Positions 23,533 through 34,079 of a DNA stretch of 64,000 nucleotides are shown in pieces. This stretch comes from Molanna angustata. Taxonomy: Eukaryota > Arthropoda > Insecta > Trichoptera > Molannidae. Location of the stretch: positions 20,779,822 through 20,843,821 of the forward strand of contig OY754980.1 of the NCBI GenBank assembly GCA_963576475.1. The letters are read 5' to 3'. Below the pieces are notes generated by a model. That model had not been told where the DNA came from. It was given only the letters and a program-made list of their open reading frames with translations, and made no database searches. Position 1 is the stretch's first letter. The number at the start of each line of letters is the position of its first letter. Both the position numbers and the translations under genes were made by a program.

Positions 23533-23712
23533 GGGTGGTGGCAGAACGGTTAGTGAGCTGGGTAAGTAATCCAGTGGTTGCGAGTTTGAATTCTGCCACG
23601 GCGATTTCGTTCACCTATAGCACAAGCATTTATGCTTATTCTAAGGAATGTATGAAGTCGTATATATTATATACTTTTTACAAGGACATGTTCATTCGTT
23701 TAAAAAAATCTT
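23533..23712 (+). mobile_element. SINE-1 (tRNA-Thr-like head)
   Basis: Head GGGTGGTGGCAGAACGGTTA, anticodon-like loop TAAGTAA between CTGGG and TCCAG, B-box equivalent GTTTGAATTC, body GCGATTTCGTTCACCTATAG and tail ACAAGGACATGTTCATTCG. More diverged than the copy at 26827. A 73-codon open frame over it is spurious. Confidence 0.85.
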
Positions 23713-23865
23713 GGAAAATTCAACAAGTCGAGACTTTCCGGCTTGGCTTTTATTAAATAATACGTTTAATTTGTTTTTGATTTTGTAAATAACGAACCCG
23801 AAAGTGTTGATAAAATCATAAAATTATACATTGAACTTACAATATATAGAAATTTACATAAATTT

Positions 23866-24008
23866 TCAGGCCTGAATTTATAAAACGTTTAGTACTAAGA
23901 ATTTCACCAATGCGTAAGCGTGGCAAAATATATACATTTCTATGTCCTAAGTATTTCTCTGTAGGACTGATAATTTCTGATAATGGTTTGTAAATACGGC
24001 CCTTAGAC
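23866..24008. mobile_element. Small inverted-repeat element (MITE), copy 1
   Basis: Left end GGCCTGAATTTATAAAACG; right end ATGGTTTGTAAATACGGCCC, whose complement is similar to the left end. A second copy with the same ends and the inner words CTAAGAATTT and TTTCTGTG lies at 30418-30545. No coding capacity. Confidence 0.55.
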
Positions 24009-24124
24009 ATACTTTTAAGGGATTTTTTTCAGGTTGTAGGCTACTGAAATGTACGTGGAAAAGTATGTGCGAAATACGTATTTTATGATTTTATTTTATT
24101 GGGTGATTTGAAACAACCAGTTCG

Positions 24125-24245
24125 TCTGTTTATTCATCGATTTCAGCTGATTATTCATCAATTTCTGCTGATTATTCATCGATCTCTGCTGATAATTCAT
24201 CAATGTCTGCTGATTATTTGTCGATCTCTGCTGATAATTCTTTCA
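24125..24245 (+). repeat. 21-bp tandem repeat, about six copies
   Basis: Units of ATTCATCGATTTCAGCTGATT type, with changes mostly at the fourth to eighth and last positions. One frame repeats the heptad SSISADY; the period is a multiple of three, so all frames stay open through the array. An upstream in-frame TGA and no start argue against coding. Confidence 0.85.
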
Positions 24246-24379
24246 AAAGATTCTTTTATTCATAGTGTATTAGTATTGAATGTCCCTTCGTTATAAATTT
24301 ACTATTACCAATTCATCGTGTAAAGGTATTTTTCGAACAGGTCAATAATACGATAAATTAGTAGTTATTATTGTCCATT

Positions 24380-25420
24380 CAAAGGGCGCATTATACGTCG
24401 GACTTTATTAGGTCATTAATCTCCGCCCCGTTACCGGCAGCGACGTCACACTGAGCCGAGTCTGAGGGCTGCCCTTCATTATCGTTTTACCATTATAAGA
24501 ATCCCATCCCGGGCTAATGACCGCTTCCGGGGAAACCCTTCGCGTCAGACGACGTGGCAACACATTACACTCGTCTGCCACGGCCGGCCGTTTGACGTTT
24601 ATACGTCAATAATGATATTCGCAGAGCTATAATGTTGTTTGTTGTTCCGACTGGTGACGTAGTGGGCGAACCACCGGTGGTCTTCTTTTCTTGAATGAAT
24701 TAACACGCTCGAATAAAACACCATGTAAACAGACCGTATTATTTATCGGCCGGCGTGCGCGCGTAAACATTGTGTGAAACAATCGAGAATCGATGATCGT
24801 CTCGAGATTAAATTTGCTAAACCGATACATTGTCGTTCGACATACTTTATTTACATTACCTCTCGCTCTTGCCGTAGCGTTCGTTCTCCTCTGAATTCGT
24901 CTCAAATCGTCAGTCAGTGGGGGAATTCGCATACACATATTTCCTAAGTACTTTCAATTATTTGTTTTTATAATGAGCTGTGTACGTGTTTTATTAATTC
25001 GCTCTCGATGGAATTACCTTATAAATTTTATCCATTAGCCGCATTCATTGACGACGATAATATCTAATATTCACCCATGAATGAATGTAGCTATAATATT
25101 TTAATAACATTGTTATCTATTTATTATGAATCTATTGACCTTCGCGTTACATAATGGCGTGATTAATAGTCAGTTTAGTGTTGTTTATTTTTACGGTTTT
25201 CGCGTTATTTGAATAAATATTACGAACGTTGACACATCACTCGAGGAGTTTCATAGGTTTATTAAACCTGTACACGTTTTTATTGAGTTTATTACCTACC
25301 GGTGGGTGTTAATGAATTCAAATGATTTTTACGAGACTAATTCGTTTTTTATATGACGGGTTTCCCCGGTCTACTTGCTAACATCGCCACCGCCACCGTG
25401 AACTTTGACTTTGATTTTAA
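24380..25420. other. CpG-rich repeat-free block
   Basis: One of the longest stretches without recognised transposons. CpG-rich words cluster at 24420-24600 (CCGGCAGCGACGTCACACTG, CCACGGCCGGCCG) and 24655-24920 (GGCCGGCGTGCGCGCGTAAA). A 103-codon open frame on the minus strand at 24627-24938 has no recognisable domain. Candidate conserved regulatory DNA rather than a gene. Confidence 0.35.
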
Positions 25421-25429
25421 GATTCTATT

Positions 25430-25950
25430 TATTCGTTTATTAATTGGTGTTGTTGATCGTTTTATTCATAAACATTTAGTATAATATAATACACTTTCCA
25501 TTTTAATTTCGTATCAGACAGACTACGATGTTTATTTTACTATAGCAAGATTTTATAGAAAAGTATGATTGATTTTAATATAAATTGAAATATATGCTTG
25601 TTTCGGACCATCATAAAGGACTTGTTTATGCTGCCTTCTTATCTTAAACCGAAACGTGTTACATATTAAGAAAATCAATTAAATCAAGATTGCATCAATT
25701 AAATAACCCACCTGATGCACGCAGTTGTTTTCCATCATATTATATTACTCTACCTTAGTCAAGTCATACTTATTGTCATGTTTGTACCTTTATTTGTTAG
25801 TTATTACTTTTGAATGAAATGTGCGTATGTTCGTGACCCTTAAAATTTACGCCGAGCATATTTCATTATGTCTTACGATAAGAACAGAACAGTTGTATGG
25901 CGTGGTTGATGTTATTTACATATTATACACAACAATGTAAAGCGATTGTT
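25430..25950. other. Unassigned AT-rich DNA
   Basis: Nothing recognised. Confidence 0.4.
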
Positions 25951-25954
25951 CGAA

Positions 25955-26445
25955 GGCTCCGAAGGAGAGAGAGAGAGAGAGAGTGAGAGAGAGAAAGAGG
26001 TGAGGAGAGCCACTGTTTATTTTTAGAAGGGTCACGTCGTGGAGGCCCGCTGTGACGTCATAGACTACCCGAGGTCCTGGAATAAGCCAAATAAATATAT
26101 CATCTGGTCCGTCTTGGGCGGGAAAATCTTAGGAATTTCCCCCTCGCATAGTCTTTCCCGCCGCACACATTGTTCCTTGGCGCCTTTTTGTTTACGCTCC
26201 GATCCGGAAATGTGAAATTCCTCCAACTGGTCCTTGGGCACTTCCTGAAAGTGTCGCACGATCCCCGTCTGCGTCGATCCCTGTATCAGCAATTCTTTAG
26301 TGAGGTGTCCGGTAAGCTTCAGATGGTGGATATTCCGGGTAGACGGGTGCAATCGGCGCGCCAGATAAATCACCGGGGATATATATTTCATCTGTCAGAG
26401 AGAGAGGTGCAACTCTCTGGATTATATTCAAATTACCAGTAGAGC
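25955..26445. other. GC-richer unique block: GA tract, CRE and possible minus-strand exon
   Basis: Starts with a (GA)n tract at 25970-26000, has a perfect TGACGTCA at 26053-26060, and is complex and repeat-free up to 26440. On the minus strand a 108-codon open frame (26391-26065) follows a pyrimidine tract ending GACAG at 26392-26396, which would be a usable splice acceptor. The frame includes HLTKELLIQGSTQTGIVRHF and QEVPKDQLEEFHISGSER. No good donor follows (only GGGTAGTC), and I do not recognise the protein. Conserved non-coding DNA is an equal alternative. Confidence 0.35.
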
Positions 26446-26826
26446 ACAGTGGGATTGTTATAATTCTATTACAACGCCCTTCACCTCAAACGATCGATGA
26501 ATGAAAATGAAAGTTTACGTTTATGGTTCGCATTCATAATACTGTTCCTTGTATAGATATACATAGGTACATACATTATAATCTTTCAACTTTTGACGTT
26601 GATGACTACACTCAATACTAACTTATCGTTGATTTATACGCTTTTTAAACTTTTATTTTCATCATTATTTCGTTGCTTAAAACAACACTAGGAAAGTAAA
26701 GTATAACATGAGTATAAATAAAAATACCGAACTACTTCTTCTTCATAGGTCATTTGACCTGTTTGTAAGGGTGGATTATCCCGGGAGGTGTATAGTCGTC
26801 TAAATAGTTTTGTTCAAGATTAAGAT

Positions 26827-27008
26827 GGGTCGATGGCAGAGCGGCTAGCGCGCTGGGTTAGTAATCCAGTGGTCGCAAGTTCAAATCCTGCCTCGACCGA
26901 TTTCGTTCACCTATAGCACAAGCATTTATTTGCTTATTTTAGGGAACGTAGGAAGATGTATATGTACTTGTTTAACAAGGACATATTCATTTTTTATTAA
27001 AAAAAAAA
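26827..27008 (+). mobile_element. SINE-1, best-preserved copy
   Basis: The first 73 bases (26827-26899) fold as a tRNA: acceptor GGGTCGA with TCGACCG, A box TGGCAGAGCGG at 26834-26844, anticodon stem CTGGG/TCCAG with loop TTAGTAA (anticodon AGT at 26860-26862, Thr-like), and B box GTTCAAATCC at 26879-26888. The body GATTTCGTTCACCTATAGCA is shared with the other copies and ends in an A-rich tail at about 26990-27008. The attached body and tail show it is a SINE, not a tRNA gene. Confidence 0.9.
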
Positions 27009-27009
27009 T

Positions 27010-27714
27010 TGTGGTTGGTTCATAATTCAGTTTATAGTACTGTTTCTTACGTATAGTACGCCAAAAACTTTTGTTTTGTTTAAAATAATTTTAGAAGACA
27101 TGTATCATTAGGTACTTATATCATATTAAACTCTTTTCATTTTTTAAAATTACGGATATGGCAACATTATTTAGTTTAATGACTGACAGTTGTATAACCA
27201 ACATTACCATGAATTGCACTTTTAATAGTTACTCAGTATAGACACAAGCTACAAAAATAGTTTTGAATATATTTTCATTGTTTAAAATAAGATAATGAAG
27301 GTAGCTGGAAAGGTAACGTGATGAAATTTAGTGGAACAAGACTAACATCTAATAAAATCTATTGTATATTGACAATATACAATCAAAACATCAGTAATGC
27401 AAAAGAATTAAAAAAAAACTATCACTAAGATGGGTTTATGAAATAAGTAGATGAAAAAATCCTGAAGGAAATAATTCTTCCAAATAAAATGTAAATGCAC
27501 TATTACAAACAACAGAATAGACAATTGAAAAAAAAAGTGAAACAAATAATTTATTTCCACAAATTTTGGTTGTGTGTGCATGACTCAAAATGAAATATTG
27601 TATTTAGAAGGAAAGATGCATACGTTTTGAATGCGTAGCGTATGTATGTACATGTACTTATATTATATGTAAATGTATCTATAAATAAACAACGTAATAG
27701 ACAATAACATAAAA
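27010..27714. other. Unassigned AT-rich DNA
   Basis: A near-perfect palindrome ATTGTATATTGACAATATAC at about 27361 is the only structure noticed. Confidence 0.4.
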
Positions 27715-27956
27715 CTAGCTCACCTTAGCACAGGCTATGCCTAGTGAGGGGGCTAGTAACAAAGATACAAACAAAAAGATATGGCTTAAACTATGTAAGC
27801 ACCAGTGAAGTGGTAAATTGATATTTATTGAAATGAAATAACTTATATTTACTTTGTATGTTAACTATGTATGAATAAGTTTATATTATCTTAAGATATT
27901 TTGTATCTCATATATACTGAATGTTTTTGGATAGAAATAAATAAATAAATAAATAT
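27715..27956 (+). mobile_element. Non-LTR retrotransposon 3' UTR with (AAAT)n tail
   Basis: CTAGCTCACCTTAGCACAGG, then CTATGCCTAGTGAGGGGG, and an end of AAATAAATAAATAAATAAAT. A tetranucleotide tail at the end of unique-looking sequence is typical of a 5'-truncated Jockey/CR1-type insertion. No ORF remnant is retained. Confidence 0.5.
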
Positions 27957-28189
27957 TTGCTGGGAATGTCACGGAAAGGATATTATTTATTCCAAAAAAG
28001 GAATCATAGCAATAAACGCGGAAACAATAAAGTATGTAATGTACTATCATTAATTGTCTATTGTCTTAAGACAATTAAAAAGAATAAGATGAACGTCTGG
28101 TTTGGTTATTTTAAAACAATAAATTATTGCAATAAACAAAAACAACAAAATAAAAACTTTGAGATGCACGGTCCATTTGTCACACTGTA

Positions 28190-28640
28190 CAAAAAAAGTG
28201 AATTGCACGCGATCAGCGAGGAACATAGGAACGCAGTCGGCGGCACAATTTGAGTGAACTGTATCGATCTCCCTTTGAAGTTCAGAGTAACGCCGAGAAT
28301 TTGCGGTCAGCTGATCCGGTTGAATTACCCCCGTGAGAAGTGCTATAAATCACTCGCATGTGGTATTTTTAATCTGTCAAACGACCGGAACAAGAGCAAG
28401 AGAGAGAGAGACAGAGAGGGGGGCGCCCGATGATGCACCGATCCGAGGGCCGCTCCCCCTCTCGCTCTCACCGTATCAGGCGGACAGGGACGGCCTGCGG
28501 GCGGATTTGTTTATGACGGGCGCGAGTTTATGATCTCGGAAGTGATTCGATTTATGAGTTTTGCCGCGCGCGGGCGGGCGGGCGTCCATATTATTGTGTG
28601 TGATGGCGCCCGCGAAAACGTGTTTGCGAAAACAGCTGAT
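28190..28640. other. CpG-rich block with GAGA tract and TTTATGA cluster
   Basis: CpG density is high from 28200 (GCACGCGATCAGCGAGG) to 28625. It contains GAGCAAGAGAGAGAGAGA at 28393, three TTTATGA words between 28510 and 28560 (TTTATGAC, TTTATGAT, TTTATGAG), and GCGCGCGGGCGGGCGGGCG at 28565. GAGA-factor and posterior-Hox-type sites look like this. No gene was recognised on either strand. Confidence 0.35.
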
Positions 28641-28649
28641 CGCTTATAA

Positions 28650-29190
28650 TATAATACTTATTTACTCCGGCACGTCTTTTACTACGCTCATTTTTATTGA
28701 ATTATTATCGTAATTCCGTATTATATATGTACACATAGCTTTCGCAGACGGCTGGAATGTGACCCGCTATTGAATTTGTTGAATCATCGTATGAATTATT
28801 ATTATTATGTACCTACATTCCTTTACCACACACACACACAAATGTAGATTCCTACCTTACCATACAATACGTCAATTTATTTTGCCGCGCTTTTTATGAA
28901 TATTTAATAAACATCAAATTAATTGGAGTCAGAGGTTATTTGTTCGTATTTACATTTTGTTTTATTTATAACTTTATGTAATCGCATTGTGTTATAGATA
29001 TTATTCATTTTCCCGCTGTTATTATTAGATGAATGACTTACGTATTTTGAATAAATATATTCGGCTTCTATATGTTTATTATTAACTACCACAAAATATC
29101 CGCCGAATCTTTAAGCCTCTTGTATACCTACCCTGGGTATACGGATGTACGCAAAAATGCACACTAAATTACCTTCTAATGTATGAAACA
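28650..29190. other. Unassigned AT-rich DNA
   Basis: Nothing recognised apart from a short CA run near 28830. Confidence 0.4.
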
Positions 29191-29194
29191 CGAA

Positions 29195-29239
29195 AAAATA
29201 TTGTATATCACCTTATACATATGTGATATACAACATTTT
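29195..29239. repeat. Short hairpin with 17-bp stem
   Basis: AAAATATTGTATATCAC and GTGATATACAACATTTT pair with one mismatch around an 11-base loop. The stem is AT-rich and shorter than a typical microRNA precursor. Confidence 0.6.
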
Positions 29240-29604
29240 ACCGTGCAAAAAGGGTGAAATTTGGAGTTTTTTTTTAAATAGAAAGGGTACCTACTTATTA
29301 AAATATTATCATAATAAAAATCTCTCTTTCGATTGAAGTAAAAATCTATTTCATTGGCTTTGTAGTTTTTTAGTAACTTGCAACAAAAAAATAAAAAAGG
29401 GTTCTACTAAAACTAATTTTACAAGATAAGTATTAATCAAATTCAAGATTCAAAACACTCGTGCAATAGAATGAAGATGTAGGTATATACAAACTGTTCC
29501 TTATTTCAAAGACGTATCTTTTGAGGGTATTTGGGAAATTATTTTCAAAATATACTATATAGCCTACTATAGCCTCTTAAATGATATTCGGCTTCGTTTG
29601 AAAA

Positions 29605-29690
29605 CTTTTTCATCATTCCTCTTTTTCTTTCTCCCATATCAGTCTTGGTCTTCCAGTCATCCTTCTATCCCCAGGGACTATTTTTGTAAT
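29605..29690 (-). mobile_element. Possible LINE C-terminal remnant
   Basis: The minus strand reads GDRRMTGRPRLIWEKEKEE, resembling the GRRRxGRPRxxW motif of LINE C-termini. Short and isolated. Confidence 0.35.
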
Positions 29691-29744
29691 TTGGATAAAA
29701 TATCTGTTATCTAACAATATATATGAAAAAAATAATAGATGAAA

Positions 29745-29862
29745 AATTAGCTGACTGGGAGATGACTTAAAACAGAAAGACGTGTAGATTGCGTAACTGA
29801 AGAACCGACCTCAAATCAACTGGGAAAATGCAAGGAAAAGATGAAGAAGAAGATTTGTATAA
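29745..29862 (+). mobile_element. LINE ORF2 C-terminal tip
   Basis: At 29806-29862 the plus strand reads RPQINWENARKR, stop, RRRFV, stop. This corresponds to the WxNARKRRRRRF-type basic end seen in a group of insect LINE proteins, with one Arg codon mutated to TGA. Confidence 0.5.
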
Positions 29863-29869
29863 TAAACAG

Positions 29870-30412
29870 AAGAAAGAAGACTTTTTGAATATTTAGAAAT
29901 ATAATATACAATAATAATCAAGAATGTTTAACTATTGGCGAGGTTGGCGACTGGCGACCATCACACCAAACAAACTCATTCCGATTTTACGCCAATCTAC
30001 ACTGAATTTTTTTTTTGTTAATATCATAATATGTAGTAACAAAATTCCATGTTCAAATAAACCGAACTATAGTGATTACAAAACATTTGGTTGTGCAACT
30101 AAATGTTTTGTGCACACAGCCAAACAGTGCATTAATAAATAGATAAACCTTTATTATTGATAACAAAGGTGTGGTTAAAACGCAGGTAGCCAGTTCGGTT
30201 GTCATAATATTTTTTTCGGTGTAATTAGTGACGCCTGATCTGGAATCCCGTACCACTTTGAGATTTTTGTGCCATGCCAAGTCCCCCAGACGTCGGCTAC
30301 CACTCCAGCCGGAATAGCTCTTCCACTCTGTGGACTCCGGTCCATTCCCTGATGATTCCTAGCAGAAGAGAAAATTATTTCTCACTACAATCTTGTTTCT
30401 CTGGTCTAGAAA
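29870..30412. other. Unassigned DNA; less AT-rich patch
   Basis: A more complex patch at 30228-30360 (ACTTTGAGATTTTTGTGCCA, CCAGACGTCGGCTACCACTC) may be a retroelement remnant, but it cannot be named. Confidence 0.3.
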
Positions 30413-30417
30413 CACTA

Positions 30418-30545
30418 AAGGCCCGAATTTATAAAACGTACTAAGAATTTTCTCAATGCTTAGCACGACAAATTCCATACATTTCTGTGTGCTAAGTAGG
30501 TATTGCCTTGAGCACTGAGAATGGTTTATAAATACTGCCTTAAAT
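30418..30545. mobile_element. Small inverted-repeat element (MITE), copy 2
   Basis: Ends GGCCCGAATTTATAAAACG and ATGGTTTATAAATACTGCC, matching the copy at 23866. The two ends are imperfect inverted repeats of each other. About 128 bases, no ORF. Confidence 0.55.
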
Positions 30546-30549
30546 GGTC

Positions 30550-30985
30550 ACATTTGAGCACATGTACAGGATGCAAGGAAGTGATCATTATTATTATAAA
30601 AACTCTTTAACTGCATTTTGTCTTCATTACGGAGTATTTAAATAAAACCTCTATGTTGTGTGGGTACAAATATAGATATTTAATCTGCAGATACTCACTC
30701 ACACTCATACAGTGTTCCTACGTACCGAAAGAATGGGTCACACCAAATTTTAGTTTCGTCATGGAGTCGTGAATGTACGGTCGAGTTCCCTCCATGAATA
30801 CACTATGGGGTGACCACATTTCATTTGCCTTTCACTTCCTCAAATCCAGCTCTGTCGAAATATATATTGAAAAATTTCTCAAAACGCTTTTAAGTTTGTC
30901 TTTTACAAAATTTAATGAAATGATTATGTTTGATTAGTTCGTGTTCAAATCCCCGGCGAGAAACAGTTTTTAATTGTGTTTTTAA
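30550..30985. other. Unassigned DNA
   Basis: Nothing recognised. Confidence 0.4.
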
Positions 30986-30987
30986 GT

Positions 30988-31045
30988 CTCTAGAATGTGG
31001 CAGCTGGTTGTTGGGTGCAAATTAATATTTGCATCTTAGTTCTCG
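30988..31045 (+). mobile_element. SINE-3 tail fragment
   Basis: TCTAGAATGTGGCAGCTGGT then GTTGGGTGCAAATTAATATT matches the complement of the SINE-3 tail at 31161 and 3561. Only the 3' end is present. Confidence 0.55.
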
Positions 31046-31059
31046 AGAGCACAAAAATA

Positions 31060-31118
31060 AAATGGAATTGAATGATCTGCGGTGGTTTGGGTATATTGAA
31101 AGAATGAACGAGATGTGT
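31060..31118 (+). mobile_element. RTE-like LINE fragment
   Basis: Reads LRWFGYIERMNEMC at 31077-31118, the LRWFGHVxRM motif of LINE C-termini. Very short remnant. Confidence 0.5.
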
Positions 31119-31160
31119 ATGGCGTTCGGTTTCCTGTCTACTCCCTTAAGTACGTGGTGA

Positions 31161-31366
31161 TTTTTTTTATTTTAATGTATGATGTCAGATATTAATTTAC
31201 CACGCACCTAATAACAAGTTGCTAAATTCTGGAGACTTATCGTGATATTTATCGTCTCACAGATCCAGACTGAAAAATGTATTAAAAACTGTGTCTCCAC
31301 CGGGAATCAAATTCGGGACCCTTTTCTCAGGTGTCAGATATTTAACCAACTGAGCCACTAAGGCCA
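31161..31366 (-). mobile_element. SINE-3 with tRNA-like head
   Basis: On the minus strand it starts GGCCTTAGTGGCTCAGTTGG, with a perfect A box TGGCTCAGTTGG, and has a B-box equivalent ATTTGATTCCC about 45 bases on. The body contains GGATCTGTGAGACGAT and the tail includes TAGGTGCGTGGTAAATTAAT. Other copies in the window are tails only (3561, 30988, 39575, 60928). Confidence 0.8.
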
Positions 31367-31369
31367 ACA

Positions 31370-32335
31370 ATATATTTTTTTATATATTTTCTTGTTGAAT
31401 AATAGGTAGGTACCTTGCTTTTTGATGGTATTGTATTAACTGTTTTGCCTGTTTGTCGTATAGATCCGACGTATATTTTTTTTATGAAAACATGGTCACT
31501 CGAGTCATAAGAGGCAGCCAGTTTCCAAATAATTCTCATTATTTGTTCACATCGTATACACTTACTTTCTCCCGCCAACGGCTTCTCACTTCTATACATA
31601 CATATATACAGACAGACAGACATACACACATACCTTACTATTATATTATTCCAACCAGACTCAATATACCAAAATAGGTTTGTATATATTTTTATACTGT
31701 AGGTACCTACATCAAAACATTTTTGACAAGTGCATTTGTGATTGTGCAATTTTCAAGTCTTTTTCTAACGTCAGATTGACTCAAATTCCCAACCCGATAT
31801 CTTCGAGTGAGTGAGTTTATCTCGATTCTCTCTGATTAATATTTGTAATGTCTTGTTCTTATTCATGAAGGTGACGGAATAGGCTCCAAGGTACTTTTTG
31901 GATGTTCATTACTCCGTACTCTTAAAAGTTACGTCTTCAACAAAAATATATATTATTCTTTAATTATTTGTCTATACATTGGCCCGATACTTAGAAAATT
32001 ATTTTTTTAATGATAGGTATTTTATAAATCTAAACATTGACTAGATACGTTTTCACACAATTTTCTCACTTTTTTGTAAAATCAAATAAACCATAGTATT
32101 TTATGTAACGCTCAATTCAAATACACTAACTCGGGCGCACACGATTGTAATCTTTTAGGACGTTCATTCTCATACAATAGTTAACAAAGTTTGTATTTAC
32201 ATTGCCTTACCTTGCCCCTTGGATGTTCATTGTGTTAAACTTTTTTAGAAATTTTCCATTTTAATATGCTTCTCTGATCACATAATATATTTTGTGTAAT
32301 GTCTAAATTTTTTGAATATAATTTATTATCATCGT
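31370..32335. other. Unassigned AT-rich DNA
   Basis: A 135-codon minus-strand frame at 31342-31749 overlaps the SINE-3 head and has no recognisable domain; short CATACATA and CAGACAGA runs lie at 31595-31630. Confidence 0.35.
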
Positions 32336-32341
32336 ATTTGG

Positions 32342-32521
32342 GTGTCCATTTCACCACAATCGAAAATACAACAGGCAAAATAACATCTCGTTTTTTTATG
32401 TGAGACGAAACTGGTGTGTGGAGATACGCGCATGTGTATTGATTAATTTTATAAAATATTGTACACCTGTCGTTGGTGTCCCCATATTATGGCACATGCC
32501 GTGATATTATGAATGAATGAA
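32342..32521 (+). mobile_element. 285-bp SINE-like repeat, copy 3 (5'-truncated)
   Basis: Runs from AATCGAAAATACAACAGGC to GGCACATGCCGTGATATTAT and a (GAAT)n tail. The 5' third of the unit is missing and there is an internal deletion. Same family as 4307 and 56907. Confidence 0.65.
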
Positions 32522-32524
32522 TAC

Positions 32525-33320
32525 AATATGTTGAATTATTACTGACTGTAAGCAATATTTTATAAGATTTTATATTTATTTTGTAGGTAGGAACCCTTCT
32601 TTTATTTTTTTTAACCCTTTAAAATCTTTTAATTCATGTACATGATAGTAATTAATTTTGTGTTATTAATTATTTTTTTCATTTTGTTTCAGGTAAACAC
32701 ACTACACTACATAATAATGCATCATAAGATATCAAATTATGAAGTCCTAGGTGATTATGTTATGGATGAGTAAATGTGGTCATAGTCCTTTCATTGAGGT
32801 AAAATAATGTATTTTATTATTTTTTTATTATTAATGAAAATACATAATAATAATTCAAAAATATTGTCCCATTAGAAGTGCGGACACTTGTGTAGGGGGC
32901 AAGAGTAACATTTAAGTATTATAACAGTATGAAAAAAAATATTCTAAACAAATTCTAACAACGAACATTACATTTTTATACACAATTATTTAAATTATGT
33001 TCGCATATACGCGTACATGTACATATTTAATTCCATCTTTGAATAACTTGTAGTTGTTCACTAACTTTATATCGCTTGGGAGAGTATGTATTGAAATATT
33101 TAGTGCCAAGATAAATATAGTGGCGTTGTGCAATTGTTTTATTAAAGCGTGGCACTATTATATTTCCAACTACATTTGCTCATTGGCTACGAACTCTCAA
33201 ACGTCCATCTATGATTTCTTTGAATATCTGTAGTGAAGCTGTTTTGCGATAATAGCTTAACTACAGATATGATATTATAAACGATGAATGAATTTTTTCC
33301 ATACAAATTCCCTAAATTTA
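32525..33320. other. Unassigned AT-rich DNA
   Basis: Nothing recognised. Confidence 0.4.
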
Positions 33321-33325
33321 GCATT

Positions 33326-33390
33326 AATGCTGTTCTATGGTGAACGAAATCCGTCGAAACGAGAATCGAGCCTCTAACGTCGAACATGTT
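33326..33390 (-). mobile_element. Diverged SINE-1 fragment
   Basis: The minus strand reads GGCTCGATTCTCGTTTCGAC followed by GGATTTCGTTCACCATAG, i.e. the B-box region and start of the body of SINE-1. Head and tail are lost. Confidence 0.4.
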
Positions 33391-33394
33391 TTCA

Positions 33395-34075
33395 AAATTC
33401 TTTAGAATAAATATCGAATTTGCTTGATAATTTAATATTTATTTTACATTTTCTTTATCATATTATTTTTATTTCACACAATTTTATTTTAATTCACCTG
33501 TCTATCCGTACTGGAAATTACAATTGATTTACCTAATTACCGCCCAGTAAAAACTTTCAGAATTTGTATGACGACAGTGCATGTCAAAACTGTTAACAGC
33601 AAATAAATTTTGTATTTCATACAAACTTAGTGTTTTTTTTTGCTGTATAAAACAACTGCGTTTGACATTATATCTTTAACATTGGCAGTATGAATGTAAA
33701 TACTCAACGGACTTACTTCAATAATGTTTTTATTCGTCATTTCAACGCGGAGAAAACATTGAAATGTATTTCACGATTTTTTTTTTTTTTGATAAACATG
33801 TCCTAGAGTGTGAAATTACATTAAAACATTTAGATAATACGATATTGAAGGAAAAATTATATATGTTCTGTCAAGCATACATAATATAATGTTATCAGTG
33901 ATATCGTAGACCAGACTGCTTGCATTCTATTGATAAGATTGTAATGTCAACAATCAAGAATAGGTACTAAAAAATCGACATTTTATTATTTATTATATTC
34001 ATAAGTATTGGATTAAATTTATATTTTCGACCGATAGTTATTGATAGAATTCCTTTTCGAAAATTCACACTTCTT
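33395..34075. other. Unassigned AT-rich DNA with a small dispersed repeat
   Basis: AAAACAACTGCGTTTGACAT with ACATTGGCAGTATGAA at 33648-33695 recurs at 51509-51555. The family is unknown. Confidence 0.4.
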
Positions 34076-34079
34076 CTTC

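Noticed and set aside
24627..24938. 103-codon minus-strand gene
   Set aside because: No recognisable domain; equally open shadow frames; better read as CpG-rich non-coding DNA.
26827..26899. Functional tRNA-Thr gene
   Set aside because: The same head plus identical body and tail occurs in other copies; it is a SINE.
31342..31749. 135-codon minus-strand gene
   Set aside because: Its end overlaps a SINE-3 head and the rest has no domain or conserved motif.
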